From a virus, in the IMG/VR virus record IMGVR_UViG_3300048547_000017, positions 1-41,749 of that record: a stretch of DNA of 41,749 nt; one strand, written 5' to 3'. Under the pieces are notes generated by a model, which was not told the DNA's origin, made no database searches, and was given only the letters and a program-made list of their open reading frames with translations. Of this stretch, positions 16,836 through 24,787 are shown one piece after another. The position numbers were made by a program, and so were the translations under genes. Within the stretch, counting starts at the first letter, position 1; each line of letters opens with the position of its first letter.

Positions 16836-18724
16836 TGTAGTGCAACTCCGTGAATTTTATTTGTACCAGTAAGTGATGACCCAACAACTTTCCACCTCAT
16901 CTGAACTTGTGGACTAGCACTTCCAGTTAAAGGTGTACTACCAGTATATATTTTAATACCACTTGAACCACTTACATACCCAGTATCAGTTAATGATACT
17001 GAATTGTATGTTGTATTATCTCTTGTTACTGATATTGCAACATCAGTATTTAAATCATCTGCTATTTCTGCAAACAACACAACTCTTGAAGTAGATGGTG
17101 TCGCACTCGCAGTAAATGTATCTGATACTAAAGTCATACTTGTTGCACTTGAACCAGCATCAAAAACTAAAAGAATACCACCATCACCACCAGCATTTGT
17201 TCTACCACTAGTTGACCCTTCACCTCTAGCTCCATCAGCAAAAAGTGCTTGTCTTGGTGAAGGCAATCCAGTATAATATGGTGCTTCGTCAAATACACTT
17301 AATGGAGTAGGATTTGATGCACTACCAACTGCTGCTTCATATTCTAAAGATGGAGTTGCAACATATGTAGGATTAGAGTATCCAGCACCTCCACCAGCAC
17401 CACCAGTATAACCGCCTGGGTCAGATGTACCACCACCTCCGTGATATCCAGAACCACCACCACCATAGTGATAAGGTGGATAACCCATACCACCACCTTG
17501 AAAATGTATTGCATCTGGGTGTGGAGACTCTTGTGTCCACTCTGCTGGCCCAAATCCAGAACCCTCACCAAAAGGATATGCCCCTAAATGTCCGTTTGCT
17601 TCTTGGTCTGCACCCCCACCAGATGCATTACTACCACCAGAACTAGCAGTAGGTACACTAAACCCACCAGAACCATTAGTTCCAGCAGTAAATCCACCAC
17701 CACCACCTTGTGCTGCTGGAGCACCGTTTGAATTTTCACCAGCACCACCAGAACCTACAATTAAAACTGCTTCACTAGCATTAGTTGGAGAAACTGTATC
17801 TGAAAAACCTGGCCCTTCAAATGGATAATTATTAGGTGTGCCTGGTGTATGATAATTTCCAGTTTCATTATATGTACCACCCTCTATGATTGTGACTTCA
17901 CTATCAAATATACCAGTAAAACCACCACTTCCACCAGTAGAACCATAAGCACCACCACCATAACCACCAGTAGCACCTATATCTGAACTTGGATATTGGG
18001 GGGTACTGTATTGTGGGCCAGCTCCTCCTTCACCTACAACATAATCCCAAGTAGCACCAGCGATTGATGGACTTGCTATTGTACCTTGTACACTACCACC
18101 AGAACCTCCAGAACCAGCGGCATTGTTTCCAGCACCAGCACCAACCATAGTTGCTTCTATTGAAGTTGTTAATGTGGGAAATGTTATACTACCTTGAGTT
18201 CCAAATGCACCGAATGTAGCTTCTTGAGAAGTGTATGTAATTAATGGTGCGTGTTCTGGGTTTTCAAATGTAACTGCATCTACACCAAGATGCATTGCAA
18301 CACCAGGCGTTGGTGATAAATTTTGATAAAAATCTGATGCTGATTCGTAAGATGCGTTTGAGTTTTCGCCAGTATCAATACCACCTTCACTATTAAATTC
18401 GTCTACGATACCATCAACAAGATTAAAAATAGTGAGTCCTTCATTGACTGCGAGTTTAAAACCTAACACACCAACATTAAATGCATTAGTACCTACTGCA
18501 CTTAAATCAACAGTACCAAAACTTCCATCACCTTTTAAAAAATCTGATGAACTTCCAGGCAAACTAAATTTATTTAATGCGATTGCAGCTGATGGAGAAA
18601 TATCACTATTGGTGATTGTTGCATTTGATATATCAGCAGTTGAAATTGAATTAGGTTGAATCTGTCCAGAACTAACTTTACCAGATTCTTCAATCATATT
18701 GCTGTTTACTTTAGTATCAGACAT
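16826..18724 (-). CDS. Glycine-rich tail fibre/adhesin-like protein, copy C
   Basis: 632 residues. The N-terminal module resembles copies A and B (NSDISPSAAIALNKFSLPG, FNVGVLGFKLAVNEGLTIFNL, SNASYESASDFYQN). The centre (about 175-525) differs from A, D and E: it starts with a beta segment (ITFPTLTTSIEATMVGAG), lacks the GGLI-Y-PVT block, and runs on with GSGGSGGSVQG and many GG repeats with aromatic residues. The C-terminal module is conserved and ends ALQWA. It is the first gene after gp16 (gap of 5 bases) and the first of the three-gene array. A receptor-binding role is likely but inferred. Confidence 0.72.
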   Translation of the reverse strand: MSDTKVNSNMIEESGKVSSGQIQPNSISTADISNATITNSDISPSAAIALNKFSLPGSSSDFLKGDGSFGTVDLSAVGTNAFNVGVLGFKLAVNEGLTIFNLVDGIVDEFNSEGGIDTGENSNASYESASDFYQNLSPTPGVAMHLGVDAVTFENPEHAPLITYTSQEATFGAFGTQGSITFPTLTTSIEATMVGAGAGNNAAGSGGSGGSVQGTIASPSIAGATWDYVVGEGGAGPQYSTPQYPSSDIGATGGYGGGAYGSTGGSGGFTGIFDSEVTIIEGGTYNETGNYHTPGTPNNYPFEGPGFSDTVSPTNASEAVLIVGSGGAGENSNGAPAAQGGGGGFTAGTNGSGGFSVPTASSGGSNASGGGADQEANGHLGAYPFGEGSGFGPAEWTQESPHPDAIHFQGGGMGYPPYHYGGGGSGYHGGGGTSDPGGYTGGAGGGAGYSNPTYVATPSLEYEAAVGSASNPTPLSVFDEAPYYTGLPSPRQALFADGARGEGSTSGRTNAGGDGGILLVFDAGSSATSMTLVSDTFTASATPSTSRVVLFAEIADDLNTDVAISVTRDNTTYNSVSLTDTGYVSGSSGIKIYTGSTPLTGSASPQVQMRWKVVGSSLTGTNKIHGVALQWA

Positions 18725-18729
18725 TTTAC

Positions 18730-19119
18730 CTACTTGTTATTTTTTAACATTTTTTGTAGTTCTGTTGTAGAACCAACAAACAATGCATTAGTTACATTCT
18801 TCGGCCCTTTGTCTGGTAATTCTTTCAACTTTTGCATCTTCAAATGTAAATCACCAAGTTTCTCTGTGACCTCTGCAACATTTTTTATGAGTTGTCCAGC
18901 AACTTCATATGTTCTTGGATGTTCACTTTCTCTTGCAAGGTCTAATATACCCTCTATTGCATCTTGTCCTTTTTCAACTAATGAATAAAAATTTTGTCTT
19001 TGATATTCAAAATCATTACCTTCATTATTTGTTTTGACAACAGTTTTTGGTTTATCTTCAACCTTCATAATTTGTTCACCTATCAATGTTTCATCTAGAA
19101 TATTATTTACTTTTGACAT
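18730..19119 (-). CDS. gp16: Terminase small subunit gp16
   Basis: 129 residues with the predicted central coiled-coil hairpin of T4-like small terminases. YQRQNFYSLVEKGQDAIEGILDLARESEHPRTYEVAG (about 39-75) is the typical central region, followed by a second long helix (VTEKLGDLHLKMQKLKELP). gp16 oligomers recognise DNA and stimulate gp17. The start overlaps the stop of the upstream fibre gene by one base. In T4 and most relatives the next gene is gp17; here three fibre paralogues intervene. Confidence 0.9.
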   Translation of the reverse strand: MSKVNNILDETLIGEQIMKVEDKPKTVVKTNNEGNDFEYQRQNFYSLVEKGQDAIEGILDLARESEHPRTYEVAGQLIKNVAEVTEKLGDLHLKMQKLKELPDKGPKNVTNALFVGSTTELQKMLKNNK

Positions 19120-19982
19120 TATTCATTTACACCATAAACAATAAATTTTCCCTCATCTATTGTACCACTTGCTGGATAAAACCTTATCCAATTCATTGCA
19201 GATGCTAATGAACTTGTAAAGTAATTTATAATACCATAATGATTATTATTGTTATTATAATGAATCCAATTAACTATATATTTTTTGTAATCATTAGTAT
19301 CTGACCTACCAAAATTCACACAATCAATCTCAAAATAATTTCCTATATTTGCTTTAAAATTCCAACCAGCAAATTCATAATAGTTTGTATCAGTAGCAGC
19401 ACCCAGAGAGTGAGATGCAGAACCTAACTGTGAATAGTGAGAACCATAAGAACTAGTAAATGATACAGTTGAACCATTATCTGGTGAATCAGACATTCTT
19501 AAATCAACTGTGCCTGAAAGTGTAAGATTATGAACTACGATTTTAAATCTAGTATAACCAGTCATTACTGTATTATTAAATATTACTTCAGAAACACTGC
19601 CTGTAACATCTGTTTCTGCAATTTTAACATTAGTACCAGCAGAACCAAATTCAAATGCACTACCAGCATCATTAACTTTAAGAGCTTGTCCACTTGAACC
19701 CAATGTGTTTATGTTAAATAAGTTTACTTTATCAATAAAAGTTTCGTCAAAAAGTATTCTATCATCTGCATTTGTACTAGAACCATCTGTACCATTTAAT
19801 GATAAAAAGTCGCCCTTGTTTGCACCAGCGCCATCTGTTCCATCTAATATAATTGAATCGTTTTGCAGACCTAATCGTGTATCTGCATCTATTTTTGTTT
19901 TTGATATACTAGAGTTTGCAATATCAACAGCCTGTATTGATGCATCTGCAATAGCTCTACTTGGTAATGTTCTTATTGCCAC
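19119..19982 (-). CDS. Tail-fibre-like protein between gp15 and gp16
   Basis: A 287-residue protein that starts with GTG, preceded by AGGAG at correct spacing. The N-terminal part has short fibre-shaft phrases (ADASIQAVDIANSSISKTKI), then a block DDRILFDETFIDKVNLFNIN and GSSGQALKVNDAGSAFEFG, nearly the same as in the gene at 39454-40389. The C-terminal half (about 125-287) is a different, beta-rich domain rich in N, Y and S, perhaps the receptor-facing head. The pair therefore shares a stem and differs at the tip. The final IDEGKFIVYGVNE also resembles the end of its partner. A tail-fibre role is inferred from composition and the paralogue. Confidence 0.7.
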   Translation of the reverse strand: MAIRTLPSRAIADASIQAVDIANSSISKTKIDADTRLGLQNDSIILDGTDGAGANKGDFLSLNGTDGSSTNADDRILFDETFIDKVNLFNINTLGSSGQALKVNDAGSAFEFGSAGTNVKIAETDVTGSVSEVIFNNTVMTGYTRFKIVVHNLTLSGTVDLRMSDSPDNGSTVSFTSSYGSHYSQLGSASHSLGAATDTNYYEFAGWNFKANIGNYFEIDCVNFGRSDTNDYKKYIVNWIHYNNNNNHYGIINYFTSSLASAMNWIRFYPASGTIDEGKFIVYGVNE

Positions 19983-20001
19983 TTTATTCTCCTACTTTTA
20001 T

Positions 20002-20802
20002 TTATTCATCACTACCAGTTTTTGGATTAAACTCTTTTGCATCTTGGAAAAAAGATGTTGTTTCATTAAATCCAAAGTTATCATCAAAATCAGCAGATAC
20101 TGGTTCTGGTGTGACACTATATCTTTGTTCTCTCTTAGGTGATTTGTCTGGTAAATCTGTAAACTGGTCAACTTGAACTGATTTGATAACAGACTGTGAA
20201 GTAACAGGCCCATACAAATAAAATTTTGCAGTAAAAGATAATGTATAAATGATTGCTCGTCTTGTTGTGAAATCACCCTCGTAATTATCTTCGTAATCTA
20301 TACCAGTCAATACAATAGGTACATCTCTTTTTTGTTTCATATCTAAATTATCATTGACTGTGATTGTATATTCTGGTTGAAAAAAAGGTAATATCTGTTC
20401 TATAATTTGTAGTGCATCATCACCACTTTTTGCCATAACAAATAATTGTAAATCAACATTATAAGGTACAGGCATATATTGTGTTTCTAATTTAGAAGAA
20501 CCTTTTGCACTTGTTTTTCTAATCTTTGTAACACGATTTAATTTTCTAGTTGTATCGTAAGAAAGTGTTTGTATCTCAAATGCAATTCTAGGTAAAGTAA
20601 TCGCAGTTGTTTTACTAATACTTGCATCTTCTCTAATTCTTGTAAGGAACTTTTGTTTAGGCCCATATGCTAATGGAACTTTCATAGATTGTGTAATATT
20701 ACCAGAACTATTCTTTCTGATAATTTGAATATTATTAAAAATAGTACCAAATGATACTATGATTTTTCTAATCGTTTCGTGATAAAATTGTTGTCCTAAC
20801 AT
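20002..20802 (-). CDS. gp15: Tail terminator/sheath completion protein gp15
   Basis: A 266-residue protein matching the cyanophage-type gp15. The start GQQFYHETIRKIIVSFGTIF and the segment KVPLAYGPKQKFLTRI are recognisable, followed by a DLQLFVMAKSGDDALQIIEQILPFF region and a YTITV strand. In T4, gp15 caps the tail and joins it to the head neck. The C-terminal part is acidic and N/D-rich. It follows gp14 with a one-base overlap. A weak AATAAATA (19999-20006), one mismatch from the late motif, lies at its end before the next fibre gene. Confidence 0.9.
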   Translation of the reverse strand: MLGQQFYHETIRKIIVSFGTIFNNIQIIRKNSSGNITQSMKVPLAYGPKQKFLTRIREDASISKTTAITLPRIAFEIQTLSYDTTRKLNRVTKIRKTSAKGSSKLETQYMPVPYNVDLQLFVMAKSGDDALQIIEQILPFFQPEYTITVNDNLDMKQKRDVPIVLTGIDYEDNYEGDFTTRRAIIYTLSFTAKFYLYGPVTSQSVIKSVQVDQFTDLPDKSPKREQRYSVTPEPVSADFDDNFGFNETTSFFQDAKEFNPKTGSDE

Positions 20803-21971
20803 TATGTTTCCTTCCCAGCGTCACCAAATGGATTTGATTCACTAAAGTCTAATATTGTATTATCTAAGTTTTCAAAATCTTCAATCTGAGATTTTTCATC
20901 AATAGTATCTACATTATATTCTTCATTAATTAGATAATGATTTTCTTCTTTCATTTCAGTTATTGTTGCAGTAAACCCATTGTTTCTACCAGTAATAACT
21001 TCATCTTTTGCAAATGTTCCAGTTATATATTCAAAGTGTAATGTGTTACTATTTATTAACTTAATATAAGCCTGTCCACCGTTTGCACCAGTGATAACTT
21101 CGTCTAATTCAAACGCACCAGTTTCATCTTTAACTGTAATGTAATAAGTATCAGCAGTTTCAAGTAGTATAGAACTCGCACCAAACTGTGTTTCAGAAAT
21201 TAAATTATCACCAGCATCAGAATCACTACCATCTGTTCTATCTAATAATAATAAATCATTATCTTCTAATGAAATTTCTTCTGTGTATGTTCCAGTTTGT
21301 TCTAATGTGAATTGATATGAAAGTGCATCTAAACTACTATCAGTTTCTATTTGGTCAATCGCACTTACACCAGTATCAAGACCCTCACTACCATATTCAA
21401 ATAATCTACATTTTAATTTATAGACTGGATTGTTATCTAATTGAAAGAAAGGTTCATCGTGGTCAACAAAACTGATTTCAAACATTTTATTAATAATAGG
21501 ATGAAAAACTAAATCACCCTCTAAAGGTCTATCTGCATCAGTAGATTCATCTTCATTTACAAGATATGCACTTTCACTTGTGGTTGTTTCATCTTCTAAT
21601 AATACTGCACCAAAAGTTTCAGTAGTACCAGACTCTAAAACAACTTGTTTTGTTATGTCTTGAAATCTTTCTTTACTTACGACAAAAGTAACTTCATCTT
21701 TGATATCTAAACCAAACTTTGATACTAATTCTTTCTCACCCTCAAGACCACCCTCTGCATTTTCTACATACATTTCTATAAGTTGTGATTCAGAAAAAGT
21801 TGAAGATGTATCTTCACCAAATAAAGTATCTTCATTTACAAATGTTCTATTTACATAATAGACATCGTGTCCGTGAATCTGGATAGCTTCTTTGATTAGA
21901 TTTTTATATAAGTTTCTCTCGGCAGATATAGAAGTTTTATTACTGTCGTGAAAAAATTTGTTGACTGCCAT
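20802..21971 (-). CDS. gp14: Neck protein gp14 with a C-terminal repeat module
   Basis: A 389-residue neck protein. AVNKFFHDSNKTSISAERNLYKNLIKEAIQIHGHDVYYV at the N-terminus is characteristic of the marine T4-like gp14, as is the PEFFQLDNNPVYKL-like segment near 190. It forms the neck collar with gp13 and links head to tail. An inserted beta repeat (about 275-335) has two copies of a pattern F-x-x-D-E-V-I-T-G with a following glycine-rich turn. The same pattern is seen in gp8 and the gp10-like protein (see findings). It overlaps gp15 by one base and starts 3 bases after gp13. Confidence 0.92.
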   Translation of the reverse strand: MAVNKFFHDSNKTSISAERNLYKNLIKEAIQIHGHDVYYVNRTFVNEDTLFGEDTSSTFSESQLIEMYVENAEGGLEGEKELVSKFGLDIKDEVTFVVSKERFQDITKQVVLESGTTETFGAVLLEDETTTSESAYLVNEDESTDADRPLEGDLVFHPIINKMFEISFVDHDEPFFQLDNNPVYKLKCRLFEYGSEGLDTGVSAIDQIETDSSLDALSYQFTLEQTGTYTEEISLEDNDLLLLDRTDGSDSDAGDNLISETQFGASSILLETADTYYITVKDETGAFELDEVITGANGGQAYIKLINSNTLHFEYITGTFAKDEVITGRNNGFTATITEMKEENHYLINEEYNVDTIDEKSQIEDFENLDNTILDFSESNPFGDAGKET

Positions 21972-21974
21972 AAC

Positions 21975-22793
21975 TTATCCTACCATATAATTTATTGGTA
22001 ACTCAAATCCTAGTTTCATTTCTTCTTCTAACTTAGTGATTTCATCTAACGCTTGTTGATAGATTGCTTCACCGTTCATAGTAACTCCACCTAACATTTG
22101 AACACCATTAAATTTTGATAGGTTAGAACCCCATTGTTTTTTAATTAATGCAGTTGCATATCTTTTTAAATACATATCATCAAATACATCTGTGTATACT
22201 GCTGGGTCTAATTTTCTATAACATTCAATTAAAAGAAAATCACCGTTATTGAAATCTTTTTCCATATCTGCGTGAATGTATAATCTGTTTTGATGTTCTT
22301 TAAAATCTATTGGATATTCACCAGTAAGAATGTGGTCTAGAAAATCTAGATGCCTCATTGTCATTTCATAGTGAATTATTGAAGTTGAACTGAAATCATA
22401 TAAATCATTTAGTCTTAATTGATAACGAACATCAAATAAATTTTGAGTTAATTTATCTGTTACTGGGTATACTTTTACAACTGATAATACACTATCTGGA
22501 ATAGGTAAATAATTTTCTTGTTGTAAGAAGTCTGCTGTAATTGAACTATCAACCTTATCAGTTGCTGTAACTGCACTTTCATTACTTCTCATTCTTGTAA
22601 TTTCAGTGGTTGTCAGTTGATGTTTTAAATATACTCTTTCAATACCATCATAGTGGTATTTTGAAAAATATTGTAAAGCTTCATCTACTCTATCATCTAA
22701 TTGGTCATCAGATATATTGATATCAATGACACCTTTACCTAATGCTCTTAAACAATATTCTTTAAATGTTGACTTTGAAGTAGGTACTGCCAT
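21975..22793 (-). CDS. gp13: Neck protein gp13
   Basis: A 272-residue head-completion protein. The N-terminal TSKSTFKEYCLRALGKGVI and DINISDDQLDDRVDEALQYF, the YHYDGIERVYLKH stretch, and the C-terminal KRYATALIKKQWGSNLSKF are family hallmarks. It joins gp14 at the portal after packaging. It is the first gene of a run gp13-gp14-gp15 and has AAGGATT before its ATG and a TATAAATA motif 20 bases upstream. Confidence 0.94.
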   Translation of the reverse strand: MAVPTSKSTFKEYCLRALGKGVIDINISDDQLDDRVDEALQYFSKYHYDGIERVYLKHQLTTTEITRMRSNESAVTATDKVDSSITADFLQQENYLPIPDSVLSVVKVYPVTDKLTQNLFDVRYQLRLNDLYDFSSTSIIHYEMTMRHLDFLDHILTGEYPIDFKEHQNRLYIHADMEKDFNNGDFLLIECYRKLDPAVYTDVFDDMYLKRYATALIKKQWGSNLSKFNGVQMLGGVTMNGEAIYQQALDEITKLEEEMKLGFELPINYMVG

Positions 22794-22812
22794 AACTAAT
22801 CCTTTTTATAAC

Positions 22813-22820
22813 TATTTATA
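22813..22820 (-). promoter_or_regulatory. Late promoter motif TATAAATA for gp13
   Basis: An exact TATAAATA lies in the 38-base gap between the oxygenase block and gp13, 19 bases from the ATG, with AAGGAT between. It marks the switch from the sigma70-led oxygenases back to late virion genes. Confidence 0.78.
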
Positions 22821-22831
22821 ATAAAAAGAGA

Positions 22832-23578
22832 TTATGTTCGTTTTTCAGCACCCTTCATAGTAAGAAAACCTTTCGCATCGTGTCCTTCTCTTTCGTCTTT
22901 AAATTTAAGACCTTTTTTTATGTGAAAAGATAAATTACCAGAAACACTTACTCTTAGACCTTTTTTACCTTTTAGTTCTGATAAATTAGGTTCTACTTCG
23001 TGTACTGCCCAAGATGGAAACATAATTAATCTGCCTGGAACTGGAGCCCAATATACTTCATTAAGTGTTTCTCTTTTTCTTAGTTTTTTTGGATTGTAAG
23101 GTAATTGAACTGCGATTGCTTGTGCTCTAGGGTCAGAAAACCATATTTGTCCACACTTTTCTGGAGATTGTAAATAGTAAACAAAACTAAAATGTGAGCC
23201 TGGGTGAGTATGATTACGATTATGAGCACCAAACTGAGAAACATTTGCCCACATATTATCAATGACTGGTTCTGTGTCTGGATTTAAATCCATTATTTCT
23301 TGTATTCTCAAACCTATTTTAAGTGCTTCTTTTCCTAAATCTTCATATTCCTCTCGCATATGCATATCTACTGCACTATGCCAACCTCTTGAGTTAGAAC
23401 GAACAATACCCCTATTGTCGTCATCTCTCCATTTAAAAATATGTTTTAACCATTTTTTATTTCTTTCTTCATAATTTAAAATATCTTTAAAATGAAATAG
23501 TGTAGGAAACCATATCTCAGATGTTATCTTTCCCCTATTATTTAATGGTACTTCTTGTGCGAGTTTATTAAATGTCAT
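22832..23578 (-). CDS. 2OG-Fe(II) oxygenase (TIGR02466-like)
   Basis: A 248-residue oxygenase of the family recognised by an H-T-H-P-G motif. H123-T-H125 occurs in NRNHTHPGS, H193 in FPSWAVHEVEP, and R209 in GLRVSVSGN as the likely 2OG-carboxylate ligand. Using H-x-H in place of H-x-D is normal for this family. The start at 23578 gives an ATGA overlap with the preceding oxygenase; an upstream ATG at 23602 is less likely. Family members are common in marine phages and bacteria. Their substrate is unknown. It is translationally coupled to the partner oxygenase at 23575-24234, whose metal site is damaged, suggesting the two may work as a pair. Confidence 0.85.
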   Translation of the reverse strand: MTFNKLAQEVPLNNRGKITSEIWFPTLFHFKDILNYEERNKKWLKHIFKWRDDDNRGIVRSNSRGWHSAVDMHMREEYEDLGKEALKIGLRIQEIMDLNPDTEPVIDNMWANVSQFGAHNRNHTHPGSHFSFVYYLQSPEKCGQIWFSDPRAQAIAVQLPYNPKKLRKRETLNEVYWAPVPGRLIMFPSWAVHEVEPNLSELKGKKGLRVSVSGNLSFHIKKGLKFKDEREGHDAKGFLTMKGAEKRT

Positions 23579-24234
23579 ACATAACTTGGGCCGTGTAACC
23601 AACCCTCAATACAATTTCTTACACCCTTTGTAACTTTAGTAACACGCCAAGGAACAAAAGATGGGAATATAATTATTTGACCTTTTTGTCTAAATAATTT
23701 ATTATCCGTAGTCATATTCATTAATTCAATATGTCCACCATCATAATCTTTGGTGTCAGATAATTGAATAATAAAAGTTAATTTTCTAAATGGTGCATTG
23801 TTTCCAATGTCTAAATGATAATTATAGAAGTTTTTGTTCTTATAACAAACTATTTGTGGATTGTCTGCTTGATAAAAACCAGCAAGTTGCATTTTAAAAT
23901 TTTTATCATTAGCTTGTTGTGCAAGTTCTAACACTTTAGTATAGGGCCAACCTTTATCGTTCATAGGTAAAGATTGTTGTGTTGCTTTTCTCACACCTTT
24001 TAATGAACTATCAACCCATAATTCTTTAACTGTTTCTTTTACTATTGCATCACATTCTTTTTCTGCAAAAAACTGTGATGTTAATATAGAAACTATATTT
24101 TTATTACCTACCAGTTTGACAATATTTTTATCATCTGGTTCAACAATATTTTTTTCTTGGGGTTCTTCTTTTTTTTCTTCCTCTTTTTTAGGAAGTTCCA
24201 GAGTATCAATCTCTGAGTCTGTAAATGTATTCAT
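23575..24234 (-). CDS. 2OG-Fe(II) oxygenase-like protein with altered iron site
   Basis: A 219-residue protein with a charged, K/E/P-rich N-terminal tail (10-40) and a prolyl-hydroxylase-like core. H140-L-D142 forms the HxD motif, DYDGGHIEL is the central strand, and R206 in KGVRNCIEGW is the 2OG arginine. The distal histidine, expected in FPSF-x-x-H-R-V-T, is replaced: the sequence reads FPSFVPWRVTKVT with W196, confirmed in the DNA as codon TGG. One of three iron ligands is therefore missing. It is either inactive or uses another residue. It is led by a consensus sigma70 promoter and an AAGGTG ribosome site and is coupled to the next oxygenase by ATGA. Confidence 0.8.
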   Translation of the reverse strand: MNTFTDSEIDTLELPKKEEEKKEEPQEKNIVEPDDKNIVKLVGNKNIVSILTSQFFAEKECDAIVKETVKELWVDSSLKGVRKATQQSLPMNDKGWPYTKVLELAQQANDKNFKMQLAGFYQADNPQIVCYKNKNFYNYHLDIGNNAPFRKLTFIIQLSDTKDYDGGHIELMNMTTDNKLFRQKGQIIIFPSFVPWRVTKVTKGVRNCIEGWLHGPSYV

Positions 24235-24253
24235 AATTTTTCACCTTTTAATA

Positions 24254-24281
24254 ATTATACACTATTTTTTTTCAATGTCAA
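24254..24281 (-). promoter_or_regulatory. Consensus sigma70 promoter for the oxygenase pair
   Basis: Minus strand: TTGACA (24281-24276), a 16-bp spacer, then TATAAT (24259-24254), both exact. The -35 lies inside the end of the upstream hypothetical gene. The ATG is at 24234, with AAGGTG in the leader. It resembles the uvsY promoter and differs from the late motifs of the flanking genes. Confidence 0.85.
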
Positions 24282-24774
24282 TAGGGTTTTTAATTTGGTC
24301 AACATCTGCACTAGTTGGTTTTATTAACCATTGTTTTGTTCTGTGTTTTTGTCCATTAAAAACTTTTCCCTCTTTTGCATTTTCTAACCATTTATGTAAT
24401 CGTGTAGATTTTACTGGTTTATATTCTTCTACCCAACCACCATCTAATTTTCTAGATAGTCTACCACCAGTTTTAGGTTTAGGCATTTTATTCCAGTGAA
24501 AATGTTGTTTATTAGTATTATTACTCATATAATAATTTTTTTTATGATATGTTCCTTCTTTGATTGCAATCCAAGTTTTAATTTGTTCTTTTTGTCTTTC
24601 TTTTTTACGAATCATTCGTTCCCAACGAAACAATCTTTGTGTTTCATCTTCTACTGTATAGAAACGACCTTGTTCATCAACCATTGTACCATTATATCTT
24701 TTATCGTGATAACTTATGATTGGAGGAAATTCTTCTTTTGATGGGGTTTTGTATTTCTGTTTAAATATCTTCAT
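24262..24774 (-). CDS. Basic hypothetical protein
   Basis: A 170-residue, lysine/arginine-rich protein with many aromatic and charged residues and no recognised motif. Charged helix-forming stretches include FRWERMIRKKERQKEQIKTW near 49-68, and later basic patches GGRLSRKLDGG and RLHKWLENAKEG occur. There is no membrane segment or signal peptide. The base at its end is shared with the -35 region of the next promoter. It lies between the glycine-rich fibre copy D and the oxygenases. No Shine-Dalgarno is clear before its start at 24774, so the start is tentative. A DNA- or RNA-binding role would suit the charge but is a guess. Confidence 0.6.
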   Translation of the reverse strand: MKIFKQKYKTPSKEEFPPIISYHDKRYNGTMVDEQGRFYTVEDETQRLFRWERMIRKKERQKEQIKTWIAIKEGTYHKKNYYMSNNTNKQHFHWNKMPKPKTGGRLSRKLDGGWVEEYKPVKSTRLHKWLENAKEGKVFNGQKHRTKQWLIKPTSADVDQIKNPIDIEKK

Positions 24775-24787
24775 AATAATATATATT

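Larger units (their letters stand above)
14326..18724 (-). repeat. Tandem array of three fibre genes with repeated end modules
   Basis: Three paralogous genes lie head to tail. C-terminal modules occur at about 14326-14650, 16116-16431 and 16826-17143. N-terminal modules occur at about 15720-15900, 16445-16610 and 18320-18500. The repeats are visible in DNA as well as protein: the stretch GCAGTAAATGTATCNGATA recurs in the C-terminal modules. The central parts differ in length and sequence or are absent. The array separates gp16 from gp17. Confidence 0.85.
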
